DNA of 64,000 nucleotides from Apostichopus japonicus (lineage: Eukaryota > Echinodermata > Holothuroidea > Aspidochirotida > Stichopodidae): NCBI RefSeq assembly GCF_037975245.1, contig NC_092577.1:3677501-3741500 (forward strand), written 5' to 3'. The translations under genes and the position numbers were made by a program. Shown in pieces: positions 48,763 to 60,640 of this stretch. Within the stretch, counting starts at the first letter, position 1; the number at the start of each line of letters is the position of its first letter. The notes beneath the pieces were generated by a model that was given only the letters and a program-made list of their open reading frames with translations, did no database searches and was not told the DNA's origin.

Positions 48763-50156
48763 CAGGGGCGGGATTTGAGTTGTGAAAGTGGGGGGGGGGG
48801 CAAACCTGCCAGCAAGACTATCTAAGCGGAGCGCCACCATCGGTTGGCGCGTAGCGTACAAGAATATTTTTGGCTTTACAAACCCTCCAGATGGCCGGAA
48901 ACGGCACTTCTCGAGTGCTCTAAGCTGCATGTACCTATCCTTGAAATATGGATCTCATGTCTGCAATTGTATCTAGATTGAAAATTGAAAAAAAAAAAAT
49001 GAAAAATTGAAGAGGATTGATAGTAGAACATATGGTCAGATGGTGATGTACAACCTTTTTTTATACGTCACTATCTAAGCGGAGCGCCATCATCGGTTGG
49101 CAAGGAGCGCCGAAATTTTCGATGAAAGGTACCCTTAGATCGGTAAAATTAACACCCATATAGGCTTTAAATTGCATCTAAACAATTAATGAACGTGTGT
49201 AAATTTAGGGAGGACGGATACAAGAACTTATATGGTGATGTTCAACTGAAGCTTATACGTCACTATTTAGGCGGTGCCCCACCATCAGTTGGCGCGGCGC
49301 GTCGAAATTTAAGCAAAAAGGAAATCCTAGATCAGCCAAAATGACACCTCTGGTAACAATAAATCGCATCTAGACAGTTCTTTCCCCCTAAAATTATTAG
49401 TATATTGTGCATTGGACCGATCAAGAATATGTTCAGCACCCACTTCGAAATTTCCCAGCGGTCCCCACTTCTTGGAGCACTTGGCAAATATTGGGGGCTG
49501 AACATACTTTTACCCCCCCCCCCTACAGAAACTGCTGACTTCTGTATACTGTAACAATGGATTTAATGTGTTACTGTGTTAGTGCCTATTTGTAATTTAC
49601 ATTATTCGATTTGCATGCATCATTCCAGGATTTCGAGCAGTAAAGAAATTAAATCGGCATTGCCATTGCATATTGTTGAATGAAACGGCCGGGGGGGGGG
49701 TGTCATGTGTCAGTGTATTGAATTTAATTATTGATATACCCAATATGCAAATCTGGCTTTCGTAAATCGTTTCTCTGGATTTAGTTATTCAACGTATTCA
49801 GTAGAGCAGCAACGTTGAAAATCAATTCCTGAAGCTAGCACTGTAGCACATGCCGCGGATTCATCACATGCAGAATTGAATCGCTAGTTTGTTAGCTCCA
49901 GGATTCGTAACCTGTGCTGCGAACCATGTGCTAGCTCCAGCTCCAGTTATTCTGCATGCTACATGTTACGATGTTAAACACAAATTCGACTTAGATTCGA
50001 AACAAATAGGTCTATTTGATAGAGCTGTTGTGGGGGAATCATTTCGATTAGGGTTGTGCACATTTGTCTGCAAAAACGACAAAAAAGTGAACTAAGGTCT
50101 GGGAAAAAGTGGGGGCAAATGCCCCCTCTTGCCCCCCCCCCGTAATCCCGCCCATG
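48763..50156. mobile_element. Non-autonomous hAT-like DNA transposon
   Basis: A 1394-bp element bounded by terminal inverted repeats caggggcgggatt (left) and, reversed, catgggcgggatt (right). The 8-bp duplication ataggtac lies on both sides (48755-48762 and 50157-50164). hAT elements make 8-bp duplications and often start CAGGGG. A related uninterrupted site, ataggtac followed by gggcgatcaatac, is present at 50761-50793 and acts as an empty paralogous site. No transposase is encoded. Confidence 0.85.
48813..49385. repeat. Internal repeats of the hAT-like element
   Basis: Three diverged units, starting near 48815, 49068 and 49260, share cggagcgccaccatcggttgg and later gcatctagacaatt-like words. 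The spacing is about 253 and 191 bp. They lie wholly inside the transposon. Confidence 0.75.
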
Positions 50157-50204
50157 ATAGGTACTCATACATGTACTGTGCTGGTGGGCGATCAATACAC
50201 AAAT

Positions 50205-50517
50205 CTATTACTGTGTGCGATCTTTGGTGGCTACATCTCACTTACAGGTAATCTGGGTACGTTACAAAGTGGGATTGCACGGATGAAATCTATGAGTACC
50301 ATTAAAAATACAGATACAAATTCAGCGTCCTAAAATAAGTATGCTGGTCGTTTAATGCAATAGCCTATTCCTGTAATAGGCTTGTTAATGGAATATAATT
50401 GGGAAATGTTGCTCGTTCTTAAAACGTTAACATCCCCACACGATGACTGAGTTATAGGAGACAAAGAATTTCAAATTCATTCACTTCACGAATATATATA
50501 TATATATATATATATTA

Positions 50518-50561
<44 letters not shown>

Positions 50562-51125
50562 TAGCTATATTATAGTATATTGAACAAGTCTTCAACGATT
50601 CGGATATCCAAATATAATATTATATTAATATACCAAAACTGTGGGCCTATACTAATTTACCTCTCGAATTACGAGTTTCTTCCCTGTTTCATATGCTGAA
50701 AACTTTCAAAAAAATAAGATTTCAAATAAGCCTGCTTAAGGTACTATAATGCGATCTTATATAGGTACCGTACTGATGGGCGATCAATACATATAGACAT
50801 ATATAAATAGATGTAATCATAAATCCAATTATGGTCGGGAATGACCTAGGACTGTGTGCGATCTTTGGTGACTACATCTCAGTTACAGGGAATTTGGGTC
50901 CGTTACAAAGTAGGATTGTACGGGTGAGATCATTGATGGCTACATCCCAGTTACAGAAAATCTCAGTCGATAACAAATTTGGATTGCACAGGTGCCATCA
51001 TAGTGGCTACATCTTATTGGGGGTACATCACAAGTTGGAATTGAACGGGTGCCATCATAGGGGGTACATCTAATATGGGGATCTGGGTACATCAACATTT
51101 GGATTGCACGGGTGCGATCTGGGGC
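50205..51125. repeat. Minisatellite-like repeat region with (TA)n insertion
   Basis: Repeated blocks of about 60 bp built from gcgatctttggtggctacatct, cagttacaggtaatctgggt and acgttacaaagtgggattgcacggg, at 50210-50295 and 50849-51122. A related block lies left of the hAT element at 48505-48580. A TA microsatellite sits at 50491-50560. The units are about 75-90% alike by eye. Confidence 0.7.
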
Positions 51126-51149
51126 CTTCCCTACTACTGATTGATGTGC

Positions 51150-51350
51150 CGCTGTGACAGTACAGAGTGTCCACCTGTACAAAGTGTCCGCGGGGGCAAT
51201 CTGTACCAGCATATTTAGTCCGGTCGGACATTATCTGCTGAAAATTGTGTCCCCACCTCACAGCAAATATAGTCCCGCCGGACGAAATGTCCCGGTACAG
51301 AATGTCCGCAAATACTTCATAGCATATTTTGTCCCGCATAAAATTTAAGC
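51150..51350. repeat. GTCC/GGAC-rich dispersed repeat, copy 1
   Basis: Sequence dominated by short words tgtcc, gtcccg and ggacgaaatgtcc. A related copy lies in reverse orientation at 57745-57990 (shared aaattgtgtcccc and gcatattttg). Not a recognised element. Confidence 0.5.
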
Positions 51351-51359
51351 ATTTCGACA

Positions 51360-54300
51360 TTCAAAAGGCAATTAAGTTCATTATATCAATAATTAGAGTA
51401 GATGCATACATAGTTAGATATTACAGGAAATAAATGAGACGTTGTGCGTTGCTGCAAACAAAAAATAGAACGGGAAAAAAAGAAAAAAAGAAACAAGTTT
51501 TCCATCTGTAGAAGATGTTAATCATGTCTTTGTTGTGATTGCTATTTCATCCTCCGTTTATGTTGTATGTTGTATTCGGCAACTACATTGCGTTCATAGT
51601 CATCTTTACAGAGGGAGAGATAGTATAAACCTAACTCCCCCCCCCCCCCAACGGAGGGCGGGTACGAGATAGGGAATGCAACAGCTACAACAAAAAATGA
51701 TAATTGCAGAGGTAAAATATTACGAACTTAAGGAGTCCAAACTTCATTGTTGCCGTATTTCCCTAACATACAGTGGCAAGATTTGGCAAGTATTGTAACT
51801 GTACTTCATGGGTCTACGAGAGTTGCCTAGCCAATATGAAATTTCATCCGTGCGTAAAGCTCATTATAGGACGGGAACCGAGGGTATTTTCAAGTTACAT
51901 CCTAAACGAAATCGGCAACGCTGTATACAAAACCCAGGCCCATACACATAATTTTGAGTGCAAGGATACGGGGGGGGGGGCTGGGATGGTAAGTTATCGA
52001 ATGTGTGTCCTGGGGAGGGGTCTTCTTAAGTCTGTGACCTATCTGTGATGATTTCCAAAATAGTTTTGTTTGCTAATAGCAACCATGAAGTAGCTGGAAG
52101 ATTTCTCTGACCTTGAAAATTTCAATACTGCCCCAACCCTCTCCGTATGGGTTTGACACCTATTTATTGACTTTCATTACTACTTTATTGTTTACTTTTT
52201 TACCCTTCCTTATTTTTGTCACTCAATCGTCGAGTCAAGGTTTTCTCCCTCTCAACAAGGTGGAGGGCCATTCCCCTGCCCCCTAAGCCCCGTAGCAAAT
52301 ATTCATTTGTATAGACAAATGGCATTCTAGGCAATTCCAGTGATAAAGGTTCGTTGATTCTTATTATGAATGTTTCTTATTGGACAAAAGTGGTTCAAAT
52401 TAGAAGATATATTAGAACGATATCCTCTTCAAAAGAGTTGCAAACATACAGGAAACAAAACAAAGCCAAACAAGGAAAAGAATAAAGCAAATAGGACAGA
52501 GCAGGTTGCGATATGCTAGATTTTTTGTCTCATCATGTTTCTCACACTTTAAATATGTTATTCTTGTAGAGAAAAGTTTGTTCAAAGAAAGTTAATATAG
52601 TAAAAATCAAAACATGAAATTGGATGATAGTCATGCACAAACACAAATATTCTGAGTCTATATCAGACTGGGCAAAGAGTGAAAAATGATTATACATGGG
52701 ATCAGGGAGGTAGGAGCTGGGTGGGGGGGGGGGGAACTGTCTGTACATGCTACTTTTAAAATGGCATCCCATATCTTTTTTATAGCATGTTTAACAATTA
52801 ACAATCTCAATAAATAGTATTGATAACATACTAACACATCATATATATTTAAGTGATATGGCCGGTGTGTATCGGTTTATAGCATATCGAGTGGTGGTTG
52901 TGGAATGAGAAAATGTCCCTCTGATGTTGTGTGCCTATCCTCACTTCCTACCCCCTGCATGGGGAAGTTTAACTGGAATGATGACTCTCCCTTTGTAGCT
53001 CTGATGCAACTTAAGATAATCCATGCTTTCTAGAGCATCCTCCAAGCAGGGAGGTATTGCTTGATTAGAATGATATACTACGTCACTCTTCTTTAAACAA
53101 TATGTACTTGAAACTCTCATAATCCACATGAAGAACATCCTCTTTAGAGTTTGGTAAAGACCTCAATAAAACCATGCAGAAGTTTCCCTATTCGAATTCC
53201 CCCTTTGAACAGTAGGATTACCTATATAATGCTTTAATGTGCAACTTGATACCATCAAAAGTTTAATCTTGATTGTAAATTACAAATAAAATAGCTGATT
53301 CTCATGTATCCAACAGGTTTTTCATTAAGACTTACACAGAAATCCATAACAGCAAAAGTTACATCAGGAAGAAGAATATGGTCGGTTATATGTTTTACTA
53401 TGAGAACTTATCTTGAACACAATTTCCAGAACGTCTTCTTATTTGTTTTTAATGAAGTAATGAGGTGATAAAGAATTTCAAGCGTCACATCCCTTCAACT
53501 TGAACTGCAAATATATGGATTTCCACCGAAAGACTGGCAGTGAAAAGTCAATGGCCTGTCTTTGCTTAAACGTATAGCAGCGGACGGAATTTTCTCTCAT
53601 GATATGTTAGAGTGAAAGACAAGATTATTGTCGGTAACAAGTTAACTGCTAAGAAAATCGTCTAGACATGTCTTCTGTTAACTTCATACATACTCCCTCC
53701 ATTGGTGGTCAGGGATGAGATATCAGTACAACCAAATCTGTGCAAAATAAAAGTTGAAAGCAATATTATGAGTAGTGAATGCCACACTGTAAGTCATATA
53801 TAAAATAAATTATCATCTTGAAAGGTTATGTGTAAGCTCCACTACAAAGATAATTAACATTCACCATGTTGGTTAAGTGTAGACTGTATAGTTTACAACT
53901 GAACTATGCTTAGGCATTCAGTTAAATTGGATGATCTTTTATTGTGACACCCACATGTTTATGGGATTACTGGCTCTTTTTTTAAATTGGAGATTGCATG
54001 TCATAATGTTGGCGCTATATTGTACAGTTCACTACCAAATCTGAAAATTTTTAACCACATGAGCCAATACAACATTTGTGACATATTAATTAAATTTAAT
54101 ATCAGAAATTTATCAAATTAGAGTAAGCTAGGATACAACAGAAGTTAGATGCCTTTTGGTGCTCTATTGATGTATGTGTGCATGGTATGACTGTTTAATG
54201 CCGATCAAACATTAATTGTCCTGAATCAGGATCCATGGGGGTTCAAAACACCCTCTGTATGACCCAAATGCAAAAACAAATAATGCTAGCTTACCATTAA

Positions 54301-54895
54301 TATAGTAAAATGTACTATTATACATTATTTTGCATCAAGGGACCTAAACATTGCCTTATTTTGCCAAAGAAAAAGGGGTCCCTCTCCCAGGTTTCGGGAA
54401 ATATCCCCCCACCAAACACACAAACACATTTAGCGATTTTCCACAACGGACCTAACAGAGAAATGGTACCAAAACTCAGTTGATACATTATCTCTCTTAT
54501 CTTGTCGAAATTCCTGTTAAAACAGCCAAGTAGTAATAAGTTCACACTTTCTAAACAGAAAAGTTCCCTGTGGTTACAATATCAAACTGTCCATCACCTT
54601 TTTGAAAAACAACACACAATAGGTGGTGTCTAGCTGTGGAATGTGGTCTTAATTATTTACTCATCATTTGTTTGAACAAATAAACTGTGTCTGCTGCAGT
54701 GAAACATGTCCAGCCAAAATCACTTTTTGGGGATGTAAATCAACTATATGCTACTTAAGAACCAGAGGTGGAACCTTTGCAAGTAAATATAGAAACAAAA
54801 ACTATGTGCATATAAACTTGTTAATGGGGACTTAACCTGCAAAGATTTACAGTTCACTTTCTCGGTTCTCACCTACCTTCATGACCTTTCTGTAT
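51360..54895. other. Intergenic, no confirmed gene
   Basis: C-runs at 51639-51650 and a G-run at 51970-51979 and 52722-52734. A 65-codon minus-strand frame (52941-53138) has a protein-like composition and a possible donor after it, but I do not recognise it. No further integrase exons (a second catalytic Asp or Glu block) were found on the minus strand. Confidence 0.45.
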
Positions 54896-54903
54896 GCTTA
54901 ATA

Positions 54904-55458
54904 CCGTGGTTTTCAACCTTGGGCTCGCGGGCCCATTTGGGCCCGCGAAGCCGATTTTGTGGGCTCGCGAGCATTGCCCCAGTAATGATTAAAAATTGTG
55001 GCATTTTTGGGGGCTGGTGGCGAAGGCACATGATGATGTTTCTTAGGAAGCCTCTTCGATGAAACCTTGTACAACGGGTAAAATTTACTCAACCCTAACC
55101 CTATAAGACTAGTATAAGAGAATTCGGTGACTCCCACCAACCACTGCACAGTATACGTATTTACCAAGGTTATGATGTGTGGAAGCCTTGCTTTGTACCA
55201 TTGCCTTGTACCATTGAGGGTTGCAAGAAATCTTTGAGATACCTGTAGGCTCTAATTGGGAAGTACCTGTCATCTGATCACGGAGGAACATACATAGCTC
55301 TGATTGAGTCCCCGGGTCACTTGTGTCAAGAATACACTAATAAACGCTGTGAAATTGATTTTATGAAGTTGATAACTTTGCAGGGTAGGGTATGGGCTCG
55401 CGAGGACGGCTCGGAAGACGAATTGGGCTCGTGATCGAAAAAAGGTTGAAAACCAAGG
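54904..55458. mobile_element. 555-bp hAT-type MITE
   Basis: Ends ccgtggttttcaacctt (left) and, reversed, ccttggttttcaacctt (right) form inverted repeats, with further matching gggctcgcg words inside. The 8-bp duplication gcttaata flanks both sides (54896-54903, 55459-55466). The ggttttcaacc terminus is typical of hAT elements. No coding capacity. It lies just downstream of the integrase exon at 55607-55764. Confidence 0.88.
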
Positions 55459-55606
55459 GCTTAATACCTATTTGGAAATAATTTATACTCAAACACAGCA
55501 TTCTGCCATGCACTACAAGTTATTTGCATGGTATAAATAACAGATATGATGCCATTCATATTGGAACTAACTACAGAAAATTATTCACTTTTTAAGACAT
55601 GCTTAC

Positions 55607-57731
55607 CTCATCATCACATCAGTAATGCAATAAGAAGTTGATGCTGCAGTCTTGTCAGGCACTGCCTTAGTCTCAGGCCACTTTGAATAGAAGTCAGACA
55701 GTGTTATTATGTACAGTCGCTTAGCAGCTGTCACCGGTAGAGGACCAATAAGATCTACACCAACCTGTGAAGAAAGAAGACAGCATTTAGGTGCTAATTT
55801 CAAAAACATTTACAAGTTGCAAGCTTTGCCTTGACTGTTGTTCTATTCCGTTGCTTCATTCTGTACACAGATCTAGACAAATACAGTGGGATATCTGATC
55901 GAAACAGGGTGTTGGTGGATTTAGGCCAATTATTTTTACCTTGCAAACATGAAAATGTAACTTACACCATACTGTACCATACATGTACAATCTCTTCAAC
56001 CACTAAACCAGACAAATGATACGCCACTTTTTCTAACTTACAATTATATCCCTATATTGATGGTTAGGAGTAATTACTCTATAATTGTACCGATGGTTGC
56101 TCTGCAGTTAGGCTAGAGTGTGGCTTAAAGGTATGCTTTATAGGCCCTAAATATGCCAAATTTTCACTAGATGGACAAAATTCTTTAAGTATGTTTATTT
56201 CCCTGGAGGAAATTTACCTCACTGGGACATTCATTCATCTTGTGTCATCATTTAGAATGTCTGAGCATAATTTAAAGGTTTAGTACCCCCAGGAAAGTAT
56301 TTTTTGAAAACTTCTAGCAATTAAAGTGGCCAAAATTTAGGGCCAATACAGACTACCTTTAAACTTGTAAATGTTAAATTTGTCCAGAAAGAGTGACACT
56401 AACTATACTTAACCTTCACTGCATACTGCGGACATCCTGTGCAATTAAAACAGATTGAGAATTTACCTGTTTCCATAATCCAGTTACAGGAATGCTATGG
56501 AGACTTGTTCGTAGGTCTACAGGACAATGAAGGTTTGACATCCTGTTGAACATAACTTGTTACATCAACGTTGATAGTTTTCCAATAGAATCTAGACATA
56601 GTCTGTTGTCTGGTTTATCTATGCAAAGATGAATACCTTCAAAGAGATGAGAAAATTCATGATCATGGAGAAATCATGTTTTTTTTGCCCCCCCCCCCAA
56701 AAAAAAAACAGTAAAACAAACAAACACACACAAATATATGGGCTGCATGAAGTGCCTTAAAACTGAATTACAACTCTATATCAGTGTTTGAAATGGAATC
56801 CCATTATTGTACATATTGCAAGGCCACTATTTGGGTCTACAGATATCTTAAGGATTTTTCTTCTGCAGTGAGGTTTGGCATGTAGAGAATATGCCACACC
56901 TAAAAAAGTACTATCAGGCCTTCAATATCTGTTCTTACAAACCAAAATTAAATAGCCTAGAAGTAGGCTAGACAATATGCTATAGTCCAATAATTGCATT
57001 TTATAGTGTCCCATGCATGCAAACCAGACTAGCTCTGTAAGCTTTAGTGGTCTGTTGTTATCTTTTATGATAGGCAGTGCGATAAAAGGTAGAAATTTAT
57101 AATAATTTTCACAAAAATTTGTTAAGACAATTGGGTAAACAAAACGTAAAGAAATGGGCCCTAATAACTTTGTTCATGCACTTACAACTTTGCTCAAGCA
57201 TACAACTGACTATAATGTTGCATAAACAGTTGCTTGACTTTTGCGAATGAGTTTTTACAACTAACCAAACGTGGTAAAAGAATATCATGATTTGTGCACC
57301 AATCAGTCCTAGAGGCCTGGTTATAGTTTAACTGTGGATGGCCGTTCGCCATTTAACAACCAATACCATATTGTGTATCCTATACTGTAAGTTACAGACA
57401 TTACCTTATACTGTAGATGTCACTAGTCAGTATGAGCTGCCTCGATTTGGGCGAGTTGAGAAGCCCTAGATTGCAAAACTTTCCTTCAATTTCGGTACGC
57501 AAGAGTTCCATTTTCAGCCAGTCTGAAAGACTGACTTTGTCTCCGTAAGATCCTTCTCTGTTTTATTCTTGTAAACCCACTTGGATAGCTCTCATCTCTT
57601 TGAATATCCGCAATTTGTCTCGCGTTTTCTGCTAGCTTTTCCATTTTTAGTTGTCGCACGACTTTACTGCTAAATATACAGAAGCCAAAATGCGACAGTT
57701 TGCTAATAATACGGATACTGACAGAGTCCAT
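55607..57731 (-). pseudogene. KRBA2/GIN1-like integrase-derived gene, dispersed and damaged exons
   Basis: Three coding pieces on the minus strand follow the order of a Ty3/gypsy-type integrase. The first (57731 to about 57405) has YPSGFTRIKQRRILRR and ENGTLAYR, like the N-terminal part, but is cut by stops at 57486 and near 57440. The second (about 56590-56467) has MSRFYWK, then LHSIPVTGLWKQ in a different frame, so it is frameshifted. It ends at a good donor (ACAG|GTAAAT). The third (55764-55607) is open, flanked by a strong acceptor (ttctttcttcacag) and donor (GAG|GTAAGC), and starts GVDLIGPLP, containing the first catalytic Asp, followed by SDFYSKWPE. The LWKQ/VGVD junction is phase 0 and keeps the family sequence across the intron. 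No later exon with the remaining catalytic residues was found. Host-domesticated genes of this kind carry introns, unlike retrotransposons; this copy appears to be decaying. Confidence 0.7.
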
Positions 57732-57744
57732 TACTAATTAAATT

Positions 57745-57990
57745 TTTGCTACTCGAACGTGCATGCTAATGCGGACATAGTGTTCAGGGGGACACAATTT
57801 ACAACAAAATATGCGACCAACAAATAATGTCCCCCCTCGTTTCATCATAGCATAAACTGTCCTGGGAGACAGCCTGTACCAACTGGCCTTGTACAAAAGG
57901 TCCGGGAGACTAAATGTACTGGTAAATTTAGTATATACTGTCCCAGTGGGACTGGGACAGTATATACTGAATATGGAATATTTGCGACAG
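57745..57990. repeat. GTCC/GGAC-rich dispersed repeat, copy 2, with perfect hairpin
   Basis: Reverse-orientation relative of 51150-51350. Within it 57930-57947 (agtatatactgtcccagt) and 57951-57968 form a perfect 18-bp inverted repeat with a 3-base ggg loop. Confidence 0.6.
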
Positions 57991-58860
57991 TTTGTACTGC
58001 TACACCGCCTTATCTTCTCTGCCTGCATGTTTCCTGCTCACAGGCCCATAGCCAGAAAATCGAAGTTGGAAGGGCACCAACAATTTAAGAAGGAACACCA
58101 ACAGTTTAGGAGGGAAAACAACAATTTGAGGAGAGACACGATCGATTTATGGCGGGCACCAACAGTTTAACGAGATGCACATTATTCGTGTCCTTGTGAT
58201 CGGTTTGAAAACTTGATGATAGCTTAGATGGGGGAGCAGTAGTCTACACGGGGAGATGCCCTGGCATGGCTCCGGGTCTGACTGCTCTTCAATCTGGTCG
58301 CAATTGCATGTAATCAAGATGTTATTGCTCAGACGAAGAGTAAAACCTATTTCAATATGAAGTAGCCCTATAATGCCTATGCCTAGAATGAAAATTGTAT
58401 ATTCACAATTTAGATAATGCCCTTCGCATTCTCAACGAATACAATATCGTTCCTTGTTAACTTACAAAAGATTTTTGTTACTATATTCCATACAATTATA
58501 TAACTCGTACTATATTAACCTCGACCAGCAAAGTACTTTAACTATATAATTAGTAGCTGTGTCGAACTTCAACTTACTTTCAACGTGTTTTTCACAATTG
58601 GTGATGTTACATCCCTCAAGTATGTTTAATATGGACATTTGAGGCAGTAATCTTGAAGCTAATCAATGTGTATTGCCGATGTTGCAGAGTTGTGGTTGAT
58701 ATTTTGATACCAATGTAATTAGTCCTCATTATATCTTGACCTAGCATATCCAAACCTCGACAATTAATATACGTTTAACGTCTAACGTTATAATAGGTAT
58801 TGCTACAAAAATTGTTCAAAATGACGAATTGGTCAGTTAAAATCGTTAAGCGTCTCGTGA
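57991..58860. other. Intergenic, no gene seen
   Basis: It contains short caacaatttaag/caacagtttaag repeats (58077-58170). No element ends or exons recognised. Confidence 0.5.
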
Positions 58861-58894
58861 ATTGTACAGACAGAGAGAAGTACAATATTTAGAC

Positions 58895-59081
58895 ATGTTT
58901 ATAGACATGCTGCTCAAGTCACTCATTTTACTACTCGTGGGTAATTTAATCCACTATACAGAACAATGTCTATGCAACGAATACGTGCAAATAATACTGC
59001 TAGAACATTACCAACACGAGTTTGAAGTTTGTCAACAGAACTCGAATTGGATTAAGATCGTCAAGGTTTTCAGATTTCAAG
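58895..59081 (+). CDS. Possible first coding exon with signal peptide
   Basis: The frame opens at 58862; the second methionine (codon 12, at 58895) heads a hydrophobic stretch, MLLKSLILLLVGN, like a signal peptide. Cysteines follow (CLC, VC). A near-perfect splice donor, TTTCAAG|GTAAGA, lies at 59081/59082, after which the reading frame continues for 56 more codons before a stop. I do not recognise the family, and the next exon would have to lie beyond the AGT repeat. It may be a chance frame. Confidence 0.25.
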
Positions 59082-59365
59082 GTAAGAAGCAGACGTTCTC
59101 GAAGCCAGGAAGTTTAATGGAATTGTGTACTTGTACGTACGGTGTGTCTCCATATCTACCTGTTCTCACCAAAGCTTTGCGACAACATTATCCAGCTGAT
59201 TACATTGTTGAATTTCGACGACGTGGTTTCGAATTGTCGCCGAATCTTTGACAAATTTGTCACATCAGCGAAAGCTTACGCTGTAACTCTGGATGGTTGT
59301 TTAAAAACATGCGTAGTAGACGACTTTTTTGGATTTCGTGGCATGTTCTACCTATTGACACGCAA

Positions 59366-59531
59366 TGGAAGGTAGAAGTAGTAGTAGCAGTAGTAGCAGT
59401 AGTAGTAGTAGTATTAGTAGTAGTAGTAGTAGTAGTAGTAGCAGTAGTAGTAGTAGTAGTAGTAGTAGCAGCAGTAGTAGTAGTAGTAGTAGTATAGTAG
59501 TAGTAGCAGTAGTAGTAGTAGTAGTAGTAGC

Positions 59532-59563
<32 letters not shown>

Positions 59564-59602
59564 CAGCAGTAGTAGTAGTAGTAGTAGTATAGTAGTAGTA
59601 GC

Positions 59603-59652
<50 letters not shown>

Positions 59653-59695
59653 CAGTAGCAGCAGTAGTAGCAGTAGTAGTAGTAGTAGCAGTAGC

Positions 59696-59750
<55 letters not shown>

Positions 59751-59752
59751 CT
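59366..59752. repeat. (AGT)n trinucleotide microsatellite
   Basis: About 385 bp of agt with scattered agc and tatag interruptions. All long Ser, Val, Leu, Thr or Tyr homopolymer frames here are translations of the repeat on both strands. Confidence 0.97.
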
Positions 59753-60089
59753 CTCACAAAGAAATTAATCATTGAAACTTGACGAGGTAAATATTTGTCG
59801 TATGTTATTAGTAACACCGCAGTTAAACCAAAACATCGCAGACCTCGTTTATTGTCATTTAAGTTCATGTGATCAAGAATGCACTACGGAGGAAGTACTC
59901 CTATGGAGGAAGTAACTCGCAAATTACTATATGAGATGATATACATTACTATCTCATCGCTCCCAAAAGGAGGATGAAATAATGGAGTTCCTTTTGTCAG
60001 TTAGGCCACATACAGCTATGGCAGTTGCTATAGCAACAGTTACCATGGTAATGATCAATTTTCCTGAAGAGCTACTCTCGGGGGGGTCA

Positions 60090-60640
60090 CCTATTGTGTG
60101 ATACCCCAGGGTGACCGGAAGTCGAGGACGGAGAGAGGGTCAAAACGTGTCTGGGTGCGCGCTTGCGTGTGTGAATGTAATTGTGTATGTGTGTCCAACT
60201 TTGGGTCACAAACTCCTCCTAAACAGCTGGGCCAATTTTCTTCATACTTGATGGGAAGGTACCCCATGCAGGGTGAACCCTTGTATCTCACAGACTTCCG
60301 AAACCAAATATCAAGTTCAGTGGTCAAAGGTCAAATCTAGTGCAAAGCAAGCGTTTGCTATAACTCCAATGGTAAACATTGAATTAACAAGTAACCTTCA
60401 CAGGTATAATTGAAATGTCAAGTAGTACCAAAACATGTGGCTGTCAAGGGATCCGATGTCAATTATTCAAATTCTAATGTATATTTTAAGCACAATTTTG
60501 TGTCAAACAAACGTCCGAAATGGCTTTACCGATTTTCTTCAAACTTGGTGGAAGGTACCCCAGGGTGAGCCCTTGTGTCTCACAGACCACCGGAAATTGT
60601 TCATTTGACATAAGCGTTTGCTTGCGGTGAGATATGCAAC
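60090..60640. repeat. Dispersed repeat with two related subunits
   Basis: The blocks near 60227-60300 and 60525-60600 share ttttcttca, acttg, gaaggtacccca, gggtga, ccttgt and tctcacagac in the same order. The area resembles old non-coding interspersed repeats common in echinoderm genomes, but I cannot name the family. The 80-codon frames here are not convincing. Confidence 0.55.

Noticed and set aside
52941-53138. 65-codon minus-strand frame with protein-like composition
   Set aside because: Not recognisable as an integrase part or other domain; a possible donor after it is not enough to call an exon.
59260-59868. 202-codon minus-strand frame with poly-Leu, poly-Tyr and poly-Thr, and the matching plus-strand poly-Ser/Val frames
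   Set aside because: These are translations of the AGT microsatellite on both strands; no protein-like sequence remains outside the repeat.
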